A DNA stretch of 64,000 nucleotides from Brienomyrus brachyistius (taxonomy: Eukaryota > Chordata > Actinopteri > Osteoglossiformes > Mormyridae): assembly GCF_023856365.1 (NCBI RefSeq), contig NC_064535.1, positions 10,002,363 to 10,066,362 of the forward strand, in the 5' to 3' direction. Below the pieces are notes generated by a model. That model was not told the origin of the DNA and did not search any database. It saw nothing but the letters and a program-made list of their open reading frames with translations. The translations under genes were made by a program, and so were the position numbers. This document shows, in pieces, positions 33,646 to 46,649 of this stretch; position 1 is the stretch's first letter, and the number at the start of each line of letters is the position of its first letter.

Positions 33646-34927
33646 TTTCTACCGATGATTATTACAGTATGATAATTACCCTTGCCTGTGTGTAGGGTTA
33701 CCCTCTGTTGTCAACATGGCTTCCACATCATAGGCCAGGCAGAGTCCTTTTGAGGAACAGATGCTCATAAGTAGGGTGGCAACGGTAAAATTTATGGACC
33801 GGGAGGAGGCACTATAAATACTACAGGCAAAGGGGGCAGGTTCTTAGACACCCCCAGCCAAACCCCCCTTGCATCAGCCTGTTATGTCTACAGTCAAGTG
33901 CATTGCCATGTATGTGGGAACAGGAACGTGTCTGAATGTGGTCAGTTTTATTTGGCTGGGGAGAGGAGAGTGGGGGTTGTGTCTCTCGTGAGGGAGCCAG
34001 TATATGTTTTAATAGATTCTTGCAAAAAACTAGACTGCTGAAGTCTAGCTGGCTTCCCAAGCATTCTTCCCTTGTTAGTAAGGGCTACTCAGCCAGTCCA
34101 TGACAATCATTTATATAGTATTTATACCAGAAAGAATAGCATCTGTCTGTATTGCTTTATGGGATTTCCTTTCTTCGGTTTTATACCCCATACATATTTT
34201 GTCTGTTAAGATTAAATGCGTGCAGTAGTGGTATACCAATTATAAAGATTTTCAAAATACTACTGCATTAAATTTTTAATAACGATAATTGTCGGAGGAC
34301 TGACAGCAGGAGCACAGGGCGAACTGAAGAACCCAGCTGTTCCGGATAACGAGTGGGATAATGAGAGAAGGCGATACACCTGCTTCCCTTCCATTTAGAA
34401 ATGCAGAATGACAGATGTATGTAAAATATGCCCATCCAGATTTGCTGACTTAAGTTCTTCCATTCTGCATTTAGCTATAATGTAAGGAAACAGATGCTGA
34501 GAGCATAAAATGCATTACCATTATCACCATTGTATCAACTGTTATCATGCATATGGAATTCAAAGACCACTGGATTTTATTGAAAAAATCCTACATAATT
34601 ATTACATTATTGCAATATCATTAAAAGTATTACATAATACTTTTGGGGGGCTCAGAGGTTACCCCTGCTGCCTCACATGTGGTGGAGCCATGAAGGAGAG
34701 GAAAGTTAGGATGATTCCAAGGGCCGCTGAGTGACAGGGGCCCTAAAACTTTGGAATATAATTGGATTGGTCCAGGTTGGGGGCCCAATATGATATGCTG
34801 TCATGGGGCTCAAAATCTCTAGCGATGCCTTTCCTGGAACCTAGGAATCTATCCTATTCTCTGTAGAGTTCTGCATGAAGGTTTTCCTGCTATAGACCAA
34901 GACATACAGTTACTGGCATTGTTGTAA

Positions 34928-34959
34928 AGTGTGTGTGTGTATGTGTGTGTGTGTGTGTG
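34928..34959. repeat. (GT)n microsatellite
   Basis: About 15 GT units with one A interruption. Confidence 0.9.
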
Positions 34960-35007
34960 AACCTCATAATGTATTGGCATCGTTTCCAAGGTCAAAGCCA
35001 ATCTACA

Positions 35008-35540
35008 TCAATGAGTCAGGTTTCCATGCCAGTGTGTGTCGGGAAGCAAACTGAAGGCTGTTAAAACTGAAGTTAAAGTTTCCTCTGCAGCTGCCTCCAG
35101 TGGCTCCAGACTCAGTGCTGTGATGGAGCTGGCCTTCCTGGTGAGTTTCCTGAAGCATTTGCAGTTGCCTGAATTGATGCCCCTTCTCCAGCCAGCCACA
35201 GCGTAGAAAAGCACACTGGCCACTATGGACTGAGAGAACATACTCAGCTGGTTGCTACACATGAAAAGACTTGAGCCCCCTTCGGAGGTACAGTTTGCTC
35301 CGACGTTTCTTGTTCAGTGCTGATGTGTTGCCCGCCCACTCTGGTATTCAGGTGGACAGCCAGCTGCATGTAGCACTACAGCATCTCCAGTATGATGACC
35401 AGTCTCAGGGACTCCGTGTCGCACTGGAAGTTCACCAACTACTCCTTTGCCTTGTTGATGCTGAGCTGTGAGTTGTTCTCCCTGCACACATTCCGACTCC
35501 ATTGTTGACGTATCCTACAATGGGCGAGATGTCTGAAGAC
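35008..35540 (-). pseudogene. LINE reverse transcriptase, C-terminal fragment
   Basis: On the minus strand, pieces of a non-LTR reverse transcriptase of the type common in fish: NNSQLSINKAKE then a stop then LVNF (near 35480), then in another frame MFSQSIVASVLFYAVAGWRR and KLTRKASSITALSLEPLEA. Stops and frame changes make it a pseudogene. The same domain occurs, less broken, at 46650-47023 on the + strand. The exact clade (L2-, CR1- or Rex1-like) cannot be set by eye. Confidence 0.75.
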
Positions 35541-36180
35541 TGCTGTGTATCTTCATTGCAGCAAAGGGCATGTGATAAAAGAAATTACTTATATAGATGT
35601 TCTAGCACTAAAGAAACAATACAAGTTAAAACCTCATTTAATGATTAGTCATTTGCAAACTATTACCCATTTATTTATTTATTTATTTGCTATTTTCCCT
35701 ACATTTATTTTTATTACCATTTTTATTTTCTTTGACTCATAAATTTTGCTTGCATATGCCTCCTTGAAAAGACCTTAACGCAGGTTAACCTGGGTATCCG
35801 TTCAACTGAAAAAGATGAGTTTTCTTCATGCAAACTGTCGTATTTCCTAACCAGTCTGCAAGCAATTCTGGGATCCAAAATGCATCTTTAAGACAACTGG
35901 TTACTCTTCTCTGATCCTCCTCAGGAGTTTATTGAACTCTCCAGTGACATGCATTTCCAGTGAAATCGTTTTAATACTCATTCAATTAATCAGTTCACTG
36001 TGACATTTTCTATGGTTGTCTCCACACTGAGTATTTCCACTATGATTTTGTCTGCTTGTCTTGCATGATCCTCTTCCTGATTTCTCAACTCAGTCTTTGA
36101 ACTATGATTCTGTTATTTTTTATGCCCCAAAATGTTGCACTAACGACTAATGAGTTCTGGATTAGGATTTGACTTATAAA

Positions 36181-37060
36181 TGACAGACAGCTGAGTTCAT
36201 ATTTGCTTGTTACAGTTTGTCACACCTGACCTCAGAGGCCGAAAGAGCCAAGAGCAGTTCAATCAGTGTAAGACTAGCATGTATGACATGGTGAATGCTG
36301 GCGAATGCTGTATGTGCAGAGGGAAATACTGTAAAATATGATGCTCATTTATATCAATCTAAATGACCATGGATCGCACCACACATGGCCCTACATACAG
36401 TACCCACTTACATGCTCTTTGTATGAACTACAAACTAACATTTCAATATGTAATCATTCACTACAAAGGTTTGTGTTCAAATTTTGTTTTGCAACTCTAT
36501 TAATTCAGCAACATATTGCCCTGTCCCTGCTGTGGATGAGAAGGTGTACAATGTGTATGTACGGATATGTTTGTGAACAATTTGTGGACCATCCATCCAT
36601 CCATTTTCATTTTCATTTGGGTCTGGCACTCTGAGCAGGGCTGCCCAGACGTGTAAGCGAACCCGTTGGGAGCGTCGTGTATTAACACGCCCTGAGGCTG
36701 AGCCTAGACACTCTATGAAGGAGGCATCTTTCCAGTGTAATTCTTTTGGTCACTATCCAAAGCTTGTGACTATAGCTGAGAGTAGGAATGTAGATTGACC
36801 AGTAAATCGATAGCTTCACTTTCTGGCTCAGCTCTTCACCCCAACAGACCTGGTGCAATCTCTGCTCAGTACCAGTTAATAAAGGTTCAAGCCGTGAAAG
36901 GAAATTATTATTCCCTCTGCACATACAGCATTCGCCAGCATTTACCATATCACACAGTACATGCTAGTCTTACACTGATTGAACTGCTCTTGGCTCTTTC
37001 GGCCTCTGAGGTCAGGTGTGACAAACTGTAACAAGCAAATATGAACACAGCTGTATGTCA
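36181..37060. repeat. Long inverted repeat, arms about 150 bp, around a LINE fragment
   Basis: The left arm 36181-36327 and right arm 36909-37060 are reverse complements at about 95 percent by eye: for instance 'cacctgacctcagaggccg' against 'cggcctctgaggtcaggtg', and 'gcgaatgctgtatgtgcaga' against 'tctgcacatacagcattcgc'. The 580-bp spacer contains the LINE piece below. It could be an inverted duplication or the ends of a foldback element. Termini TGACA...TGTCA are present but no clear target duplication is seen. Confidence 0.85.
36590..36948 (-). pseudogene. LINE fragment (RTE-like reverse transcriptase tail) with CCAT tail
   Basis: The minus-strand reading contains ELSQKVKLSIYWSIYIPTL followed by SYSHKLWIVTKRI and CLLHRVSRLSLRAC. 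This matches in pattern the KLSIY-SIYVPTLTYGHELWV and RRVAGLSLRDR blocks of a common fish LINE. Its 3' end abuts a 'ccatccatccatccatttt' tail (36591-36608). It is embedded between the arms of the inverted repeat. Confidence 0.65.
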
Positions 37061-38394
37061 TTAACACATTCACAGTTACACTCTGGCAAATTGAATAAGT
37101 GCTTTTGATGTTTTCAATATGTTCAATTAGTCGATGAATAAATCATGAATCGCACTTGACTGCAAAACATAAATAAAAACTGAAGTGTCATTTCATATGT
37201 GAAGGAAAAGCCACACGCAGAATGACAAGTGTCCCATGTCTCTCCACAGTCTTGCTCAAGGAGCAGCAGCACTGATAGGTCCTGTACCACCTCTACTTTC
37301 AATTTCCAGGCACCAGACAGGCCTTCCAGCCAGACAGTGGGAGCCATTGGATCTCCCCATACTCTCAGATGAGGGATCAGCAGAGTTCCAGAGTATTGCC
37401 TAGGGGCAGGATTTCAGGTCAGTACTGTATACCTCCTGATGGTGCTGCCTGAGTCCATCTCCTGATTGACTTTTCTTGGACCTTGACACAGGTTCTTGGG
37501 GTCATGTGTACCCTCTCTCTGTCAAGGGTGTATCTCACCAAATTATCCTTCTAACCTAGATGCACAGGCATCTCCTCCACACTTGCTGTTTATGGGTGAC
37601 TTTGTTTCAACTCTTCTGTCCAGCCTGTCCCATATAAATACTACGACACTAAGGTCGGGAGGTTGTGTAGCCATGTCATCGGTTAAAGTTGATACTTCAC
37701 TCTTTTTCCAGTTAGATCCTACGCAATTTTCAGGCATTCTTTGGGTCATTATCTTTCTGAACAATGAAGGACTGCCCATTCAGCTGTAATGCTGATAGAA
37801 TGGCATACCTTTGAAGTACACAGCCGTTCAGGTTGAGATTTTCACGGAGTTGGTAATTTGGGGAATTTGATTCCCACTCTTGAGCCATGAGGAGGTTTTG
37901 CTATGGTCTTTGCTGCAGATATTGGATGAAGTAGCTGGTAATGTGTATAAGGTCAGAATGCATTACACTTGTAGATGACTAACCTGCTCAGTAGGGTCAC
38001 AATTGACCATGATGAGTCTGTTGAAAGCTCTCGTGATGTAAGCAAGAAGGATAGATCGCTGGGAAATGAAAGATCTTTCCATCCCAAACTGTTGTACTGT
38101 ATTGGTCTTTTATCCAGTCATATGGATAAAATTTGAAAGTGGATTTATAGCACTTAAAAAGAAGAAGAATCAAAAGAAATATATATTATACATTCACTGA
38201 TTCATTTTGTGCACACTGTAATTAATAATGACAATAATAAAAAAAGGCCCAGTCATTTTCAGATTGGGCTTTTACACGGTTTATCCTCATGGTATCCACA
38301 GCTTTTCCCTAGAGTCATAATTACATTCAAAGTATAATGACCTCTGGTGAATGATATTATCCAGCAACCACCATTTAAAGCTCAATAAACCCTG

Positions 38395-38640
38395 TGAGAT
38401 TTTGAGAGATCAGAGGAAGAGCATAGGGTGGCATGTCAACAGCAAGTCACACGGAAGAAGTAATTATCCATTTCCCGCCAGAGACAGATAAATGTGAAAA
38501 ACAATGAAGAAGGAGAGGTCATGATGCCCTACAGTAGCTGCAAGATCAAGCAAATGACAATTACATGTCAAGCATGGATGAGATTATACATGAAACATCA
38601 CATGAACCATACGATTACAGGGTTCCATCCCACTTATTCA
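38395..38640. promoter_or_regulatory. Candidate conserved non-coding element
   Basis: Unique, repeat-free sequence with clustered short motifs: CATGTCAACAGCAAGTCACAC, GTAATTATCC, AGACAGATAAATG and AATGACAATTACATGTCAAG (truncated phrases). This kind of composition is common in developmental enhancers. A 72-codon open frame over part of it shows no domain. This is inference only. Confidence 0.25.
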
Positions 38641-40317
38641 TTTCCAATACCGGGCATTTTATTTGTTATCTGTAGAGACGAAAGCAGAATACTTTACATT
38701 TTCGTATGTTGATCCTTCGTTGTTTATACTTCATTGACAATTAATTACGTTTTCATTTGTTCATATTTTTGCTGAGAATTAAATATCAAGAAAGGGTCGG
38801 TGTCACACTGCCGCACAGCAACCTCTCCTACTCAATAAGGATCAATTAAACATCTGAAAATGACCAGTGAGTCACAGCTGCAGGCTCATCCATCTCTCCC
38901 ATCCATACCCAATGAGACAGAAAGGCCACATTTAAACTGATAAACTTTGCCTCCTGGATACTGGTCAGGGTAACTAAGAGTACCAGGAGGAGGCTTGGTC
39001 CAGGATCAGGCCCAAACATTTCCCTGCAGAACCCCAGACCACCCAGCATCAGGATCTGGCCTTACGTGAGCATTAGAGTAAGAAAGCGTGAGTGTCACAT
39101 CAGATGCGTGAGAGTTGGCAACCCAGGTAGAGCCTCTGCTGTGATTTAAACCAACAACCTTCTCAGCACAAGTCTGTAACTGTCATTGCCACACTGCTTT
39201 TCAGGGAATATAACGCTTGTGGATGTCAACTTATTGTGTCTAAGGCTCAGAAAAAGTTAAAACAACTTAGAGTGCAGTAAAAATGATTGAACATGTAGGT
39301 AAAAATAAAGTATGAGATAGCTTGACAGCTGAAGACCGAAATTCACAAATGTTAACACTATTCCAGCAATATGTCTACTTATTGTGAATCTGCCTTATTT
39401 CTTAAACTTCTACCGCCTTCAAATTAGCAAGCTTTAGAAGAAATCGGTTAAGTTATTTGAAAATGATGCATTAATATTAATATGTTCATAAGCTTTAATT
39501 GCTAAATATGTACTGTATAGAAACATTCCAAGTTCTAACTTGGTTAGAGTATAGTGATGTGGAAAGACATCAGCGGGCAAAATAATGTAGCAAAGATCAA
39601 GAGAACGAATACAAAACAAAGATCAACAACTTAGATATTTTTAACGATGTCAAATAGAAGGAGAACCTTTAGGAAAGGGAGAGGTCTGCTTGGTCCTGAA
39701 ATGCTGAAAAGTAAGAGCATGGGAACAGATCCTATACATTACAGCACAAGCAACCGAAGAACAATCAAAGGAACTGACCAAATTATTCTATTGTAAAATG
39801 GCCCACACACTGTATGAAATTGGAATATATTCCGGTACCAAAAAAGCGTGACACTATAATGCAATTTCTCTTTTATCAGATGCTGAAAAGATAATGGTGA
39901 AAATCATTCAGAATAGATTAAAGGCCTAAATAGAAAGCTACATATAAGGTGAGTTCAGGAAAGACTAAAGAAGGCTAGCATCTCTGATGGATGATTAATA
40001 AAATAAGAAAACAAATATTATGACCTCAAGAACACCTTAGTGCTGTTGTTGAAGATTGTGGATGTTTCGCTGCTTTCGATGCCTACTGGGAGCAATCAAG
40101 AATAATGCAATAATAATCAAGAACAGCAAATATTTCAGCAGTACTAATTAAGGTGGTGCACATTTGCCTTGTGGAATTTGCCATATGACGTTTTCTTTCT
40201 TAACTTGGTAAGGAAAAAGATCAAATAATCTATTTTTTTTGGAAAGTGTTTTTTTCCTTTTAATTAAACTGTAATCCAGTCTATGATGCTTCATTTGTTT
40301 GTTTGTTTTTTATTTAG

Positions 40318-40512
40318 TCGTAATTGTGTGGCTTCGCAGATTGGGAAGCTTCGACTCCGGTCGTATGGTTTCCAGTTGAAATCCCATTGGCCAGCAGAGT
40401 GATGTCACCATCAGGTCCCTGGGCAAGGCTCTTAACCCCATTGCTCTAGGCATTGCCTGACCCTGCCTTTTCAGATGTATGTTTCTTTGGATAAAGGTAT
40501 CTGCTATATAAC
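40318..40512 (+). repeat. Decayed tRNA-SINE-like repeat
   Basis: Phrases 'agagtgatgtcaccatcagg', 'ctgggcaaggctcttaaccc', 'cattgctctaggcattgcct' and the end 'tggataaaggtatctgctat' follow a SINE type widespread in fish (gcaaggcccttaaccc ... ggataaaagcgtctgctaaa). No target duplication is evident, and the family is not assigned. Confidence 0.6.
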
Positions 40513-43500
40513 TACCATGCATAAGAACTTGAGCCTGCTTGTTATGGAATTGGTGGTTTGACGTGTCTCTGATTGACCTTGATGTGACTCGGACTTGGTT
40601 TGCAGCTTTTTCTCACCTGCTTATAGATTCTGCTTGTGTTTTGACCTGGATTCCTTGATTATGTTGTGGTGCTTGTCGTTCCTGTTGCCAATACTTGTGA
40701 TCTGCTCTTGGATTTCAAAACTCTTTTGTCATGAATGCTAAATCAAGCTAGTCTGCCTCTAAAATTATTTTTATTACGGAGGAATATTATTTCGCTAAAT
40801 AAGAAAAACTTGTGAAATTGTCCTAGTTCAATGATGAGAAATTCATAGTCGGATAGGTCTCTTTATGAATAAGGCTATATTTTAGGTTACCAAATCAGTT
40901 TCTTGACCTTGTGTCCAGAACACTTGTTTTGCCCACATGCTTAAAATTGTTGGACAGAAGTAGACTGTTACTGGAGAGTTTAAATATTTGCATGCTGTTC
41001 TTCACAGACTGCGCTGGGTCGGAGGGAGAGACTCCGGTCTGACATGAAGTGTGTTAGAGGTATAATACACAACTTAAAAAATGTAATAAATAATCCAAGG
41101 AAAAAGACACATTGTACCCTGATAGAACATTAAAGTTTCATGTCCTCCTCTGCTGGAAACATAGCCGGAAGAAAATGGGCGACCTGCACAGAATTCCAAT
41201 ATTCGAAACTTTCTCACTGTCGGTTGTACTCTAGTAAATAATTGACTTGATTGATTTTAGTGATGCTGCCTTAATTACTATGCATGACTTACCATACAGG
41301 CATTTACACACCTGTGAGATGTTATGTTTTATTCACTGGTATTTCATGAGGTAGCACATTCTTGTTTAATATAGTTTATTTACCATATAATTATTAAGAT
41401 GGATCTCTTTTAAATTATGATTTTGAATGCAGTGTAACACACAAAGAAAATCGAGAACAAAACAAATGAATACAAATGCGGCAGTGGCAGGTCTATGGTA
41501 ACACACTGCAGAAATTTAGCTGACTATTGCATGTCAGTAAAATAAAAAAAAGTGGACAAAGGCACTTAATTCGCACCTTTCTTCCTCCTCTGTGAAATAC
41601 AAGATAACACAGAAATCATTTCTCTCATCTTCACTCATTCTAAACATATTCAGCATCAGAACTACGTTCGTATAATATATAATCACTTTTTTCAGCGAGA
41701 TAACATTTTAACAAGAATACAATGGAAAATAAATATTTGCCACAGCTGATTATTTGCACATCATTTTGGCTGGTTCACCTATAAATCCCTGGAATCTCTC
41801 ATAAGAAATCTAGTCAGCTTGGTGGTAATCCGCAAACATCAACAAAACAATATGTCACCCTCCAAGGGTGTTATATTTTATGTCAGAGTTAGATTTCATA
41901 TGTGACATACTATATTGAATGGTAACAGATGTTATCACAGGGAGAGCATTCAAATCACTTGAGTGTGAAACATATCCACCCAAATTCAACTGTCCAAAAT
42001 CATTGGTGAATGCGAAACAGTATTGTAGATTTTTTTCCAGACAATCTCTGCTGTTTGTGACGTATACATAACATATACCAGGGTTTAAATATAAACAGAG
42101 ACTGGTCCACCTCCTTATGTCCAAATCGCACCTCGATGGAGTGCAGCTCCATCTCGGGACAGCGTTAACTTTTTCTTCTTAACGTTTCAAAATTTAATAA
42201 AAGATTCAAAGTGAATGCTTTAGCAAAAGTTAAGGTTTGCATTTAAAAATCGTGCTTTTCATCAGCTTCAATGTTAGCTTTCATTTCTCTAGTGGCTGAT
42301 ATATTCCTAAATGAAATGATGCCTTGATTTCTGGTCTGTATTTTTGTATTTTGACGTATTTCGCTTACCATACCATAGCATTTCACCGGACCTTCACTTA
42401 CTAGTTAGACTCTGCTAGAGGTAAGGCTTGTGTAAGGAGCAATAGGAGAATAACCACATATTGTACACATGCGAAAATGTGAAAAAGCAATAATATTACT
42501 TGTAATCATAAGCTATTTTTATGCATATTTAAGTTTCATTTACATGATCAGTAAATGAAATTCATTCAAGTGATATGTACAATATACCCACATCAAACAT
42601 AACTTACTTTTTGAACATGTTTGACTTTATTTTGTATTACTTTGAAGTGTAATGCAACATGCCAACAAATAAACTCATCTCTAAATCCTCCCCCACGCAA
42701 TGAACCTGACAGGTCTCCCCCACCTCTCACTATGAACCATCTAATTGGTATTTAACTCCTGCATATACATAAATACATAAAATAAATAGATGGATATCAG
42801 ACGATCCATACATTATCAGTCATTTACCTTTAGGGGAACATGTAACTGCATTTCTGACATTAAGCTGATTGATTTATTTCAGTGGTATTTGCAGCAGTGT
42901 CTGAGCCTTCATCCAAATGCGATTCAGTCAGACATGTCCATTTTAATCATTAATTTTTATAAACAATTTAAGTGTAAGTGGGGATTTCATGTAATCCCTG
43001 CAGCAGCTGGGTTCTCTGAAATATGATACTTGTGCCGATACCTCCTCCTCATCAAAAGCAGTGTTCAAAGCCATGTTCATTCCGGCCACAGGGACAGCAG
43101 CCTGTAGGAGGGGGTGCAGTTTTTATGTGCTATGAGACTTTCGCTCGCTTGCGAGCAGAGTATCAGGTATCTATGTGAAGCCACAAAGATACTCAGGCAC
43201 TGTGAAAATATTTACTTTTATTTAGAAATCTGTAACGGGACAAGCACTCAGTATTGTGATAGAACATTTGCATCTGTTTCTCCATAAGTTATATCCAAAG
43301 GAAGAAAAACTTATGAGCTGTCTTCTGCCTCGTCCACTCTGGCTATAAGGCCCATCTGGACTTCTGCCTGTCTACTGAGAAGACCGTTGTTACTCTGGTC
43401 TATAATAGTTCCTCATAGCTTGCACTCCTGGCGTTTCAGGTGTGTTGTTCCAGTAAACTCACTTATTTGCTTCAGTCAACCCCTTGGTGAAATCAGCAAA

Positions 43501-44591
43501 GTTGCAATCGGCAACAGCTTTGACTTGCTGCCAGAGGCTGTCAGTGTTGGTGCCCGTCTGACCTTGTCCTTTGTGTCTCGTCCCCTGTTGGCAAGCAGGT
43601 GCTGTTGCTCATCCTGCATCCTCCTTCTCTGTCTTGTAGCCATTCTTCCCCCAGTGTGTTTTCCTGCTCCCTGGGCTGCTGTGAAGCTCAATGGATTGAG
43701 CAAGCAGCTCAGAGGCTGAACCCCTCCAGTGATGAATTCAAAGCTGGCCAGAGGTCAGCCTCACCTGTTATTTTATATTTTTTGGCGTTACTGTTTTTCT
43801 TTGCACTTGTTTAATTTTGTTCTGCTTATACGTATGTTACTAGTGTTATTAACCCTTAATGTTTGTTATAGCTTCCTAGATGTTGTATTTGTTAGCTGTA
43901 ATTTTCCATCCGTTTCTTGTCACAATACGCAGGGCAGGGGCCAGGGAAGCAGGCGGAGACAACGAAGGATCGGGGAATAAGGGTCTTAATGGGCACACGG
44001 AGAGTCATGCGAGATGGAATCGTAGTAACAATACAATGAAAGTCCTAGGGAAACATTCTCTGACGTTGACTTAAATACACCGAACTAATGAAAACAACTC
44101 GAAACAGCTGGTAAACACGGGGAATTAGCATGAGGTTAACAAGGGGGACGGGGCTCACAGGAGGATTGGAGGAGCGGGACAGTTGTCCCATGCCTGTACT
44201 GATTGGTTGATTTTGTTATGGTTCACACCTACCCCTGCTTAGGTCCTTGTTATCGGTGTTGATTTAAATGCCAACCCTTACTCTGGTTGTCAGTCATTGT
44301 AGTTGTATTGTACATTTAAGCTTGTTGTTGTTCTGTAGTTCGTAGTAGCTATGCATGTTTGTAGTTGCTGCAGTACGTGTTTGTTTCCAAGTTTTACTCC
44401 TAGTTATGCCCTGTTCCCTAGTGGGTTACTTTGCGGTTCTTTCAGTTGGTTCAGATTTTTTCCTGTTTTGTTCTTGACCCCTTGCTGTTCCTTTTTTTTT
44501 CTAGTTTCCCCTTTGTGATCTATTCAATTTGTTAATAAATCCTTTTTGCTGGAGCCTCTTCATGGATTGTCCTTCTCTAAGCCATGCCCTC

Positions 44592-45310
44592 CTAACAGAG
44601 ACTGATGAAGACAGACCTTGACATTACAGAGACATTTGCGTCAGTGTCAATTTTGAGGTCTAATAGCTTGCCAGATATCGGGGAGAGGGACTTTCCATGC
44701 CTTGTCTCCATCCTTACAGTCATACCGATGGGTTTAATCAGATTCTGCAACCACTTCTCCCCCCTTTTCCAGTCTTTGCTGGCAAACATGAAGGAAGTGA
44801 CCCTTTGTCTTACAATATATGCAGACGTTGCCTTTAGATTCTCTGCATTTACTTCACATTTTTGCTAATTTAATTCACTGCAGGAATGAAGTACTTTGTA
44901 TATTTCTGAACAAATGACTCAAAACACAGTCTCAGTTTCATTGACTTCTGCCATCCATGTTACGACTGCAGGATCCGGTAATCTTATCCTCTCCCACCTG
45001 AAGCCTTGCATGATACTTTTTGGCTTTTCTCATTCCCATGTGACATGTGTCACCCTGAGTTTCTCTACTTTCAGCGTTTTGTTTAATGGTGCCCGCAAAT
45101 CACTTAAATTCAGCCAGAAACTCTCCACTTCCTTCCATCCATTTTCCAAACCGCTTATCCTACTGGGAAGCGGGGGGTCCGGAGCCTATGCCGGAAGCAA
45201 TGGGCACGAGGCAGGGAACAACCCAGGATGGGGGGGCACCCCATCGCAGGGCATAACTCTCCACTTCTCCAGTTTAAAAGAAAACTTTTGAAACCTGGCA
45301 GCCATGCTTA
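44592..45310 (-). pseudogene. Broken gag and protease of the Gypsy-like element
   Basis: Minus strand, right to left. A probable gag start near 45310 is soon interrupted by a nested SINE. A CCHC zinc knuckle (C-x2-C-x4-H-x4-C) lies at 44782-44823. Then, after a frame change, a stretch at 44592-44789 carries IDTDANVSVMS, a degraded form of the retropepsin active-site block (normally DTGA). The frame break, SINE insertion and altered active site show that it is dead. Confidence 0.55.
45132..45254 (-). mobile_element. 5'-truncated mermaid-like SINE inside the gag relic
   Basis: Only the 3' third of the SINE is present (minus strand): from 'atgccctgcgatgggg' to 'ggaaaatggatggaag'. A perfect 13-base duplication AACTCTCCACTTC flanks it (45119-45131 and 45255-45267). 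This shows a genuine truncated retrotransposition event that postdates the LTR element. Confidence 0.85.
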
Positions 45311-46606
45311 AGGATTCAGCGCATTATACAACTTGCTAATGTCAATTCCACTCACAGCAGTACTCATAGCAGCTGCCACAGGTCTGTATAATTATCCGTC
45401 ATCAATAAACAATTAGTGTACTTCTGACACCATGTGGAAATATACATTTTTATTTAGAAATCCTTAGCAGGACAGGTACTCGGTAGTACGCTAGAACATT
45501 TGTGTCTCTCTTTTTGTTAAGGCATACGCAATGGAAGTGACACAACCCAAACTTATAATAAAATAATGACCTTGCGCAAATATTGTGATAGGTAACATTC
45601 CACAAAATGGCTTACGTTTGCCACTTATAAATGGTAGTAACTTATAAAAAAATAAATTAAAAGCTGTTATAACTTTTTCATAATTGGCTACTAATGATTG
45701 TTACAACTGTTACAACTGAATTCATAACCTGATTAAAAACCAGTAATGAAAATGATTACTTTCTTATCACATTATAGTACTCTTGTTAGTATATTAAGAC
45801 ATTTAACTATTTCTATGAAGATGTTAGGTTTACAAAAAAAAAACATTTAATTTTGCAGAATTATATCTTCCCAACAGAGAGATTAAACTATTTTCATCTT
45901 CACATTTTGTCTCATGTTAATACTTCCTAATTTACGTGCTCAAACTATAGTGTCAGAAAAAGTTGATGTTCATTTGGATAACAGCTGCAGGTCTTAAGAA
46001 TGGTCCTCATCCACAAAGAGGAAACACTTAATCCTAGATTTGTTGGCTCTTCAGCCGGGTTCCACTAAAAGCTTAAAGAAAATCTCATACTGTTATCGGA
46101 GTATTCCGAATAAATTTATCACAATGTCTCGGCAGAATGGGTTGCACTTCTCAAATCCAATATTAAATTGCTTTTTTAAGTGATTGGTGGGCTGATTGAC
46201 ATAAGCTGGAGAAACTAAGTATTCATTCATACAGAAGCCTTAGATCTTTGGCACAGTGTCAGTGGGCCTCTCTTGGATTCTCCTACAGTAAATAAATTCC
46301 ATCTCAGGTGTTCAATGAGTTCAGTTTACATACAAAGCCGTACTGTGCTCCTGTGCGCACTGCTCTCCATGTTGTATCTTTACTCACAAGTCTGGAAGTG
46401 AGTGTCTGCCTACGAGAGTGGGAGTTGAGAATAGACCGTCTTAACGGAGGGTAGGTGTTCTCCAAATAAAAACTCTAAGAAAAAAAACTTTGAATTACAT
46501 AATGAGGTATATTAATTGTATGTTTTTTTGTAAACCAGGCATTATATTTGACATTATTGAGGGAAATGATCTCCCCCATTTCAACACTGGTGGGGGGACG
46601 TTCGCT

Positions 46607-46625
46607 CCCCCCCCCCCCCCCCCCC
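46607..46625. repeat. Poly-C homopolymer
   Basis: A run of 19 C after 'ggacgttcgct'. The length is likely to be unreliable. Confidence 0.95.
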
Positions 46626-46649
46626 ACACTAAATCTACGCCTATGCCTA

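Larger units (their letters stand above)
37061..43184. other. Intergenic stretch without genes
   Basis: AT-rich sequence with no recognised gene or RNA. One SINE-like piece at 40318-40512 is listed separately, and a possible conserved element lies at 38395-38640. Frames at 37496 and 42790 have no domain. The rest shows nothing I can name. Confidence 0.7.
43190..45535 (-). mobile_element. Decayed Gypsy-like LTR retrotransposon
   Basis: Direct repeats about 110 bp long lie at about 43190-43305 and 45437-45535; both contain 'acttttatttagaaat' or 'atttttatttagaaat', 'gggacaag' or 'aggacagg', and 'tagaacattt'. Reading on the minus strand, the right copy ends CCACA and is followed by TGGTGTCAGAAG, which looks like a primer-binding site. 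A broken gag/protease follows. The interior to the left is short and unrecognised, so pol seems lost. LTR boundaries are approximate. Confidence 0.5.
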
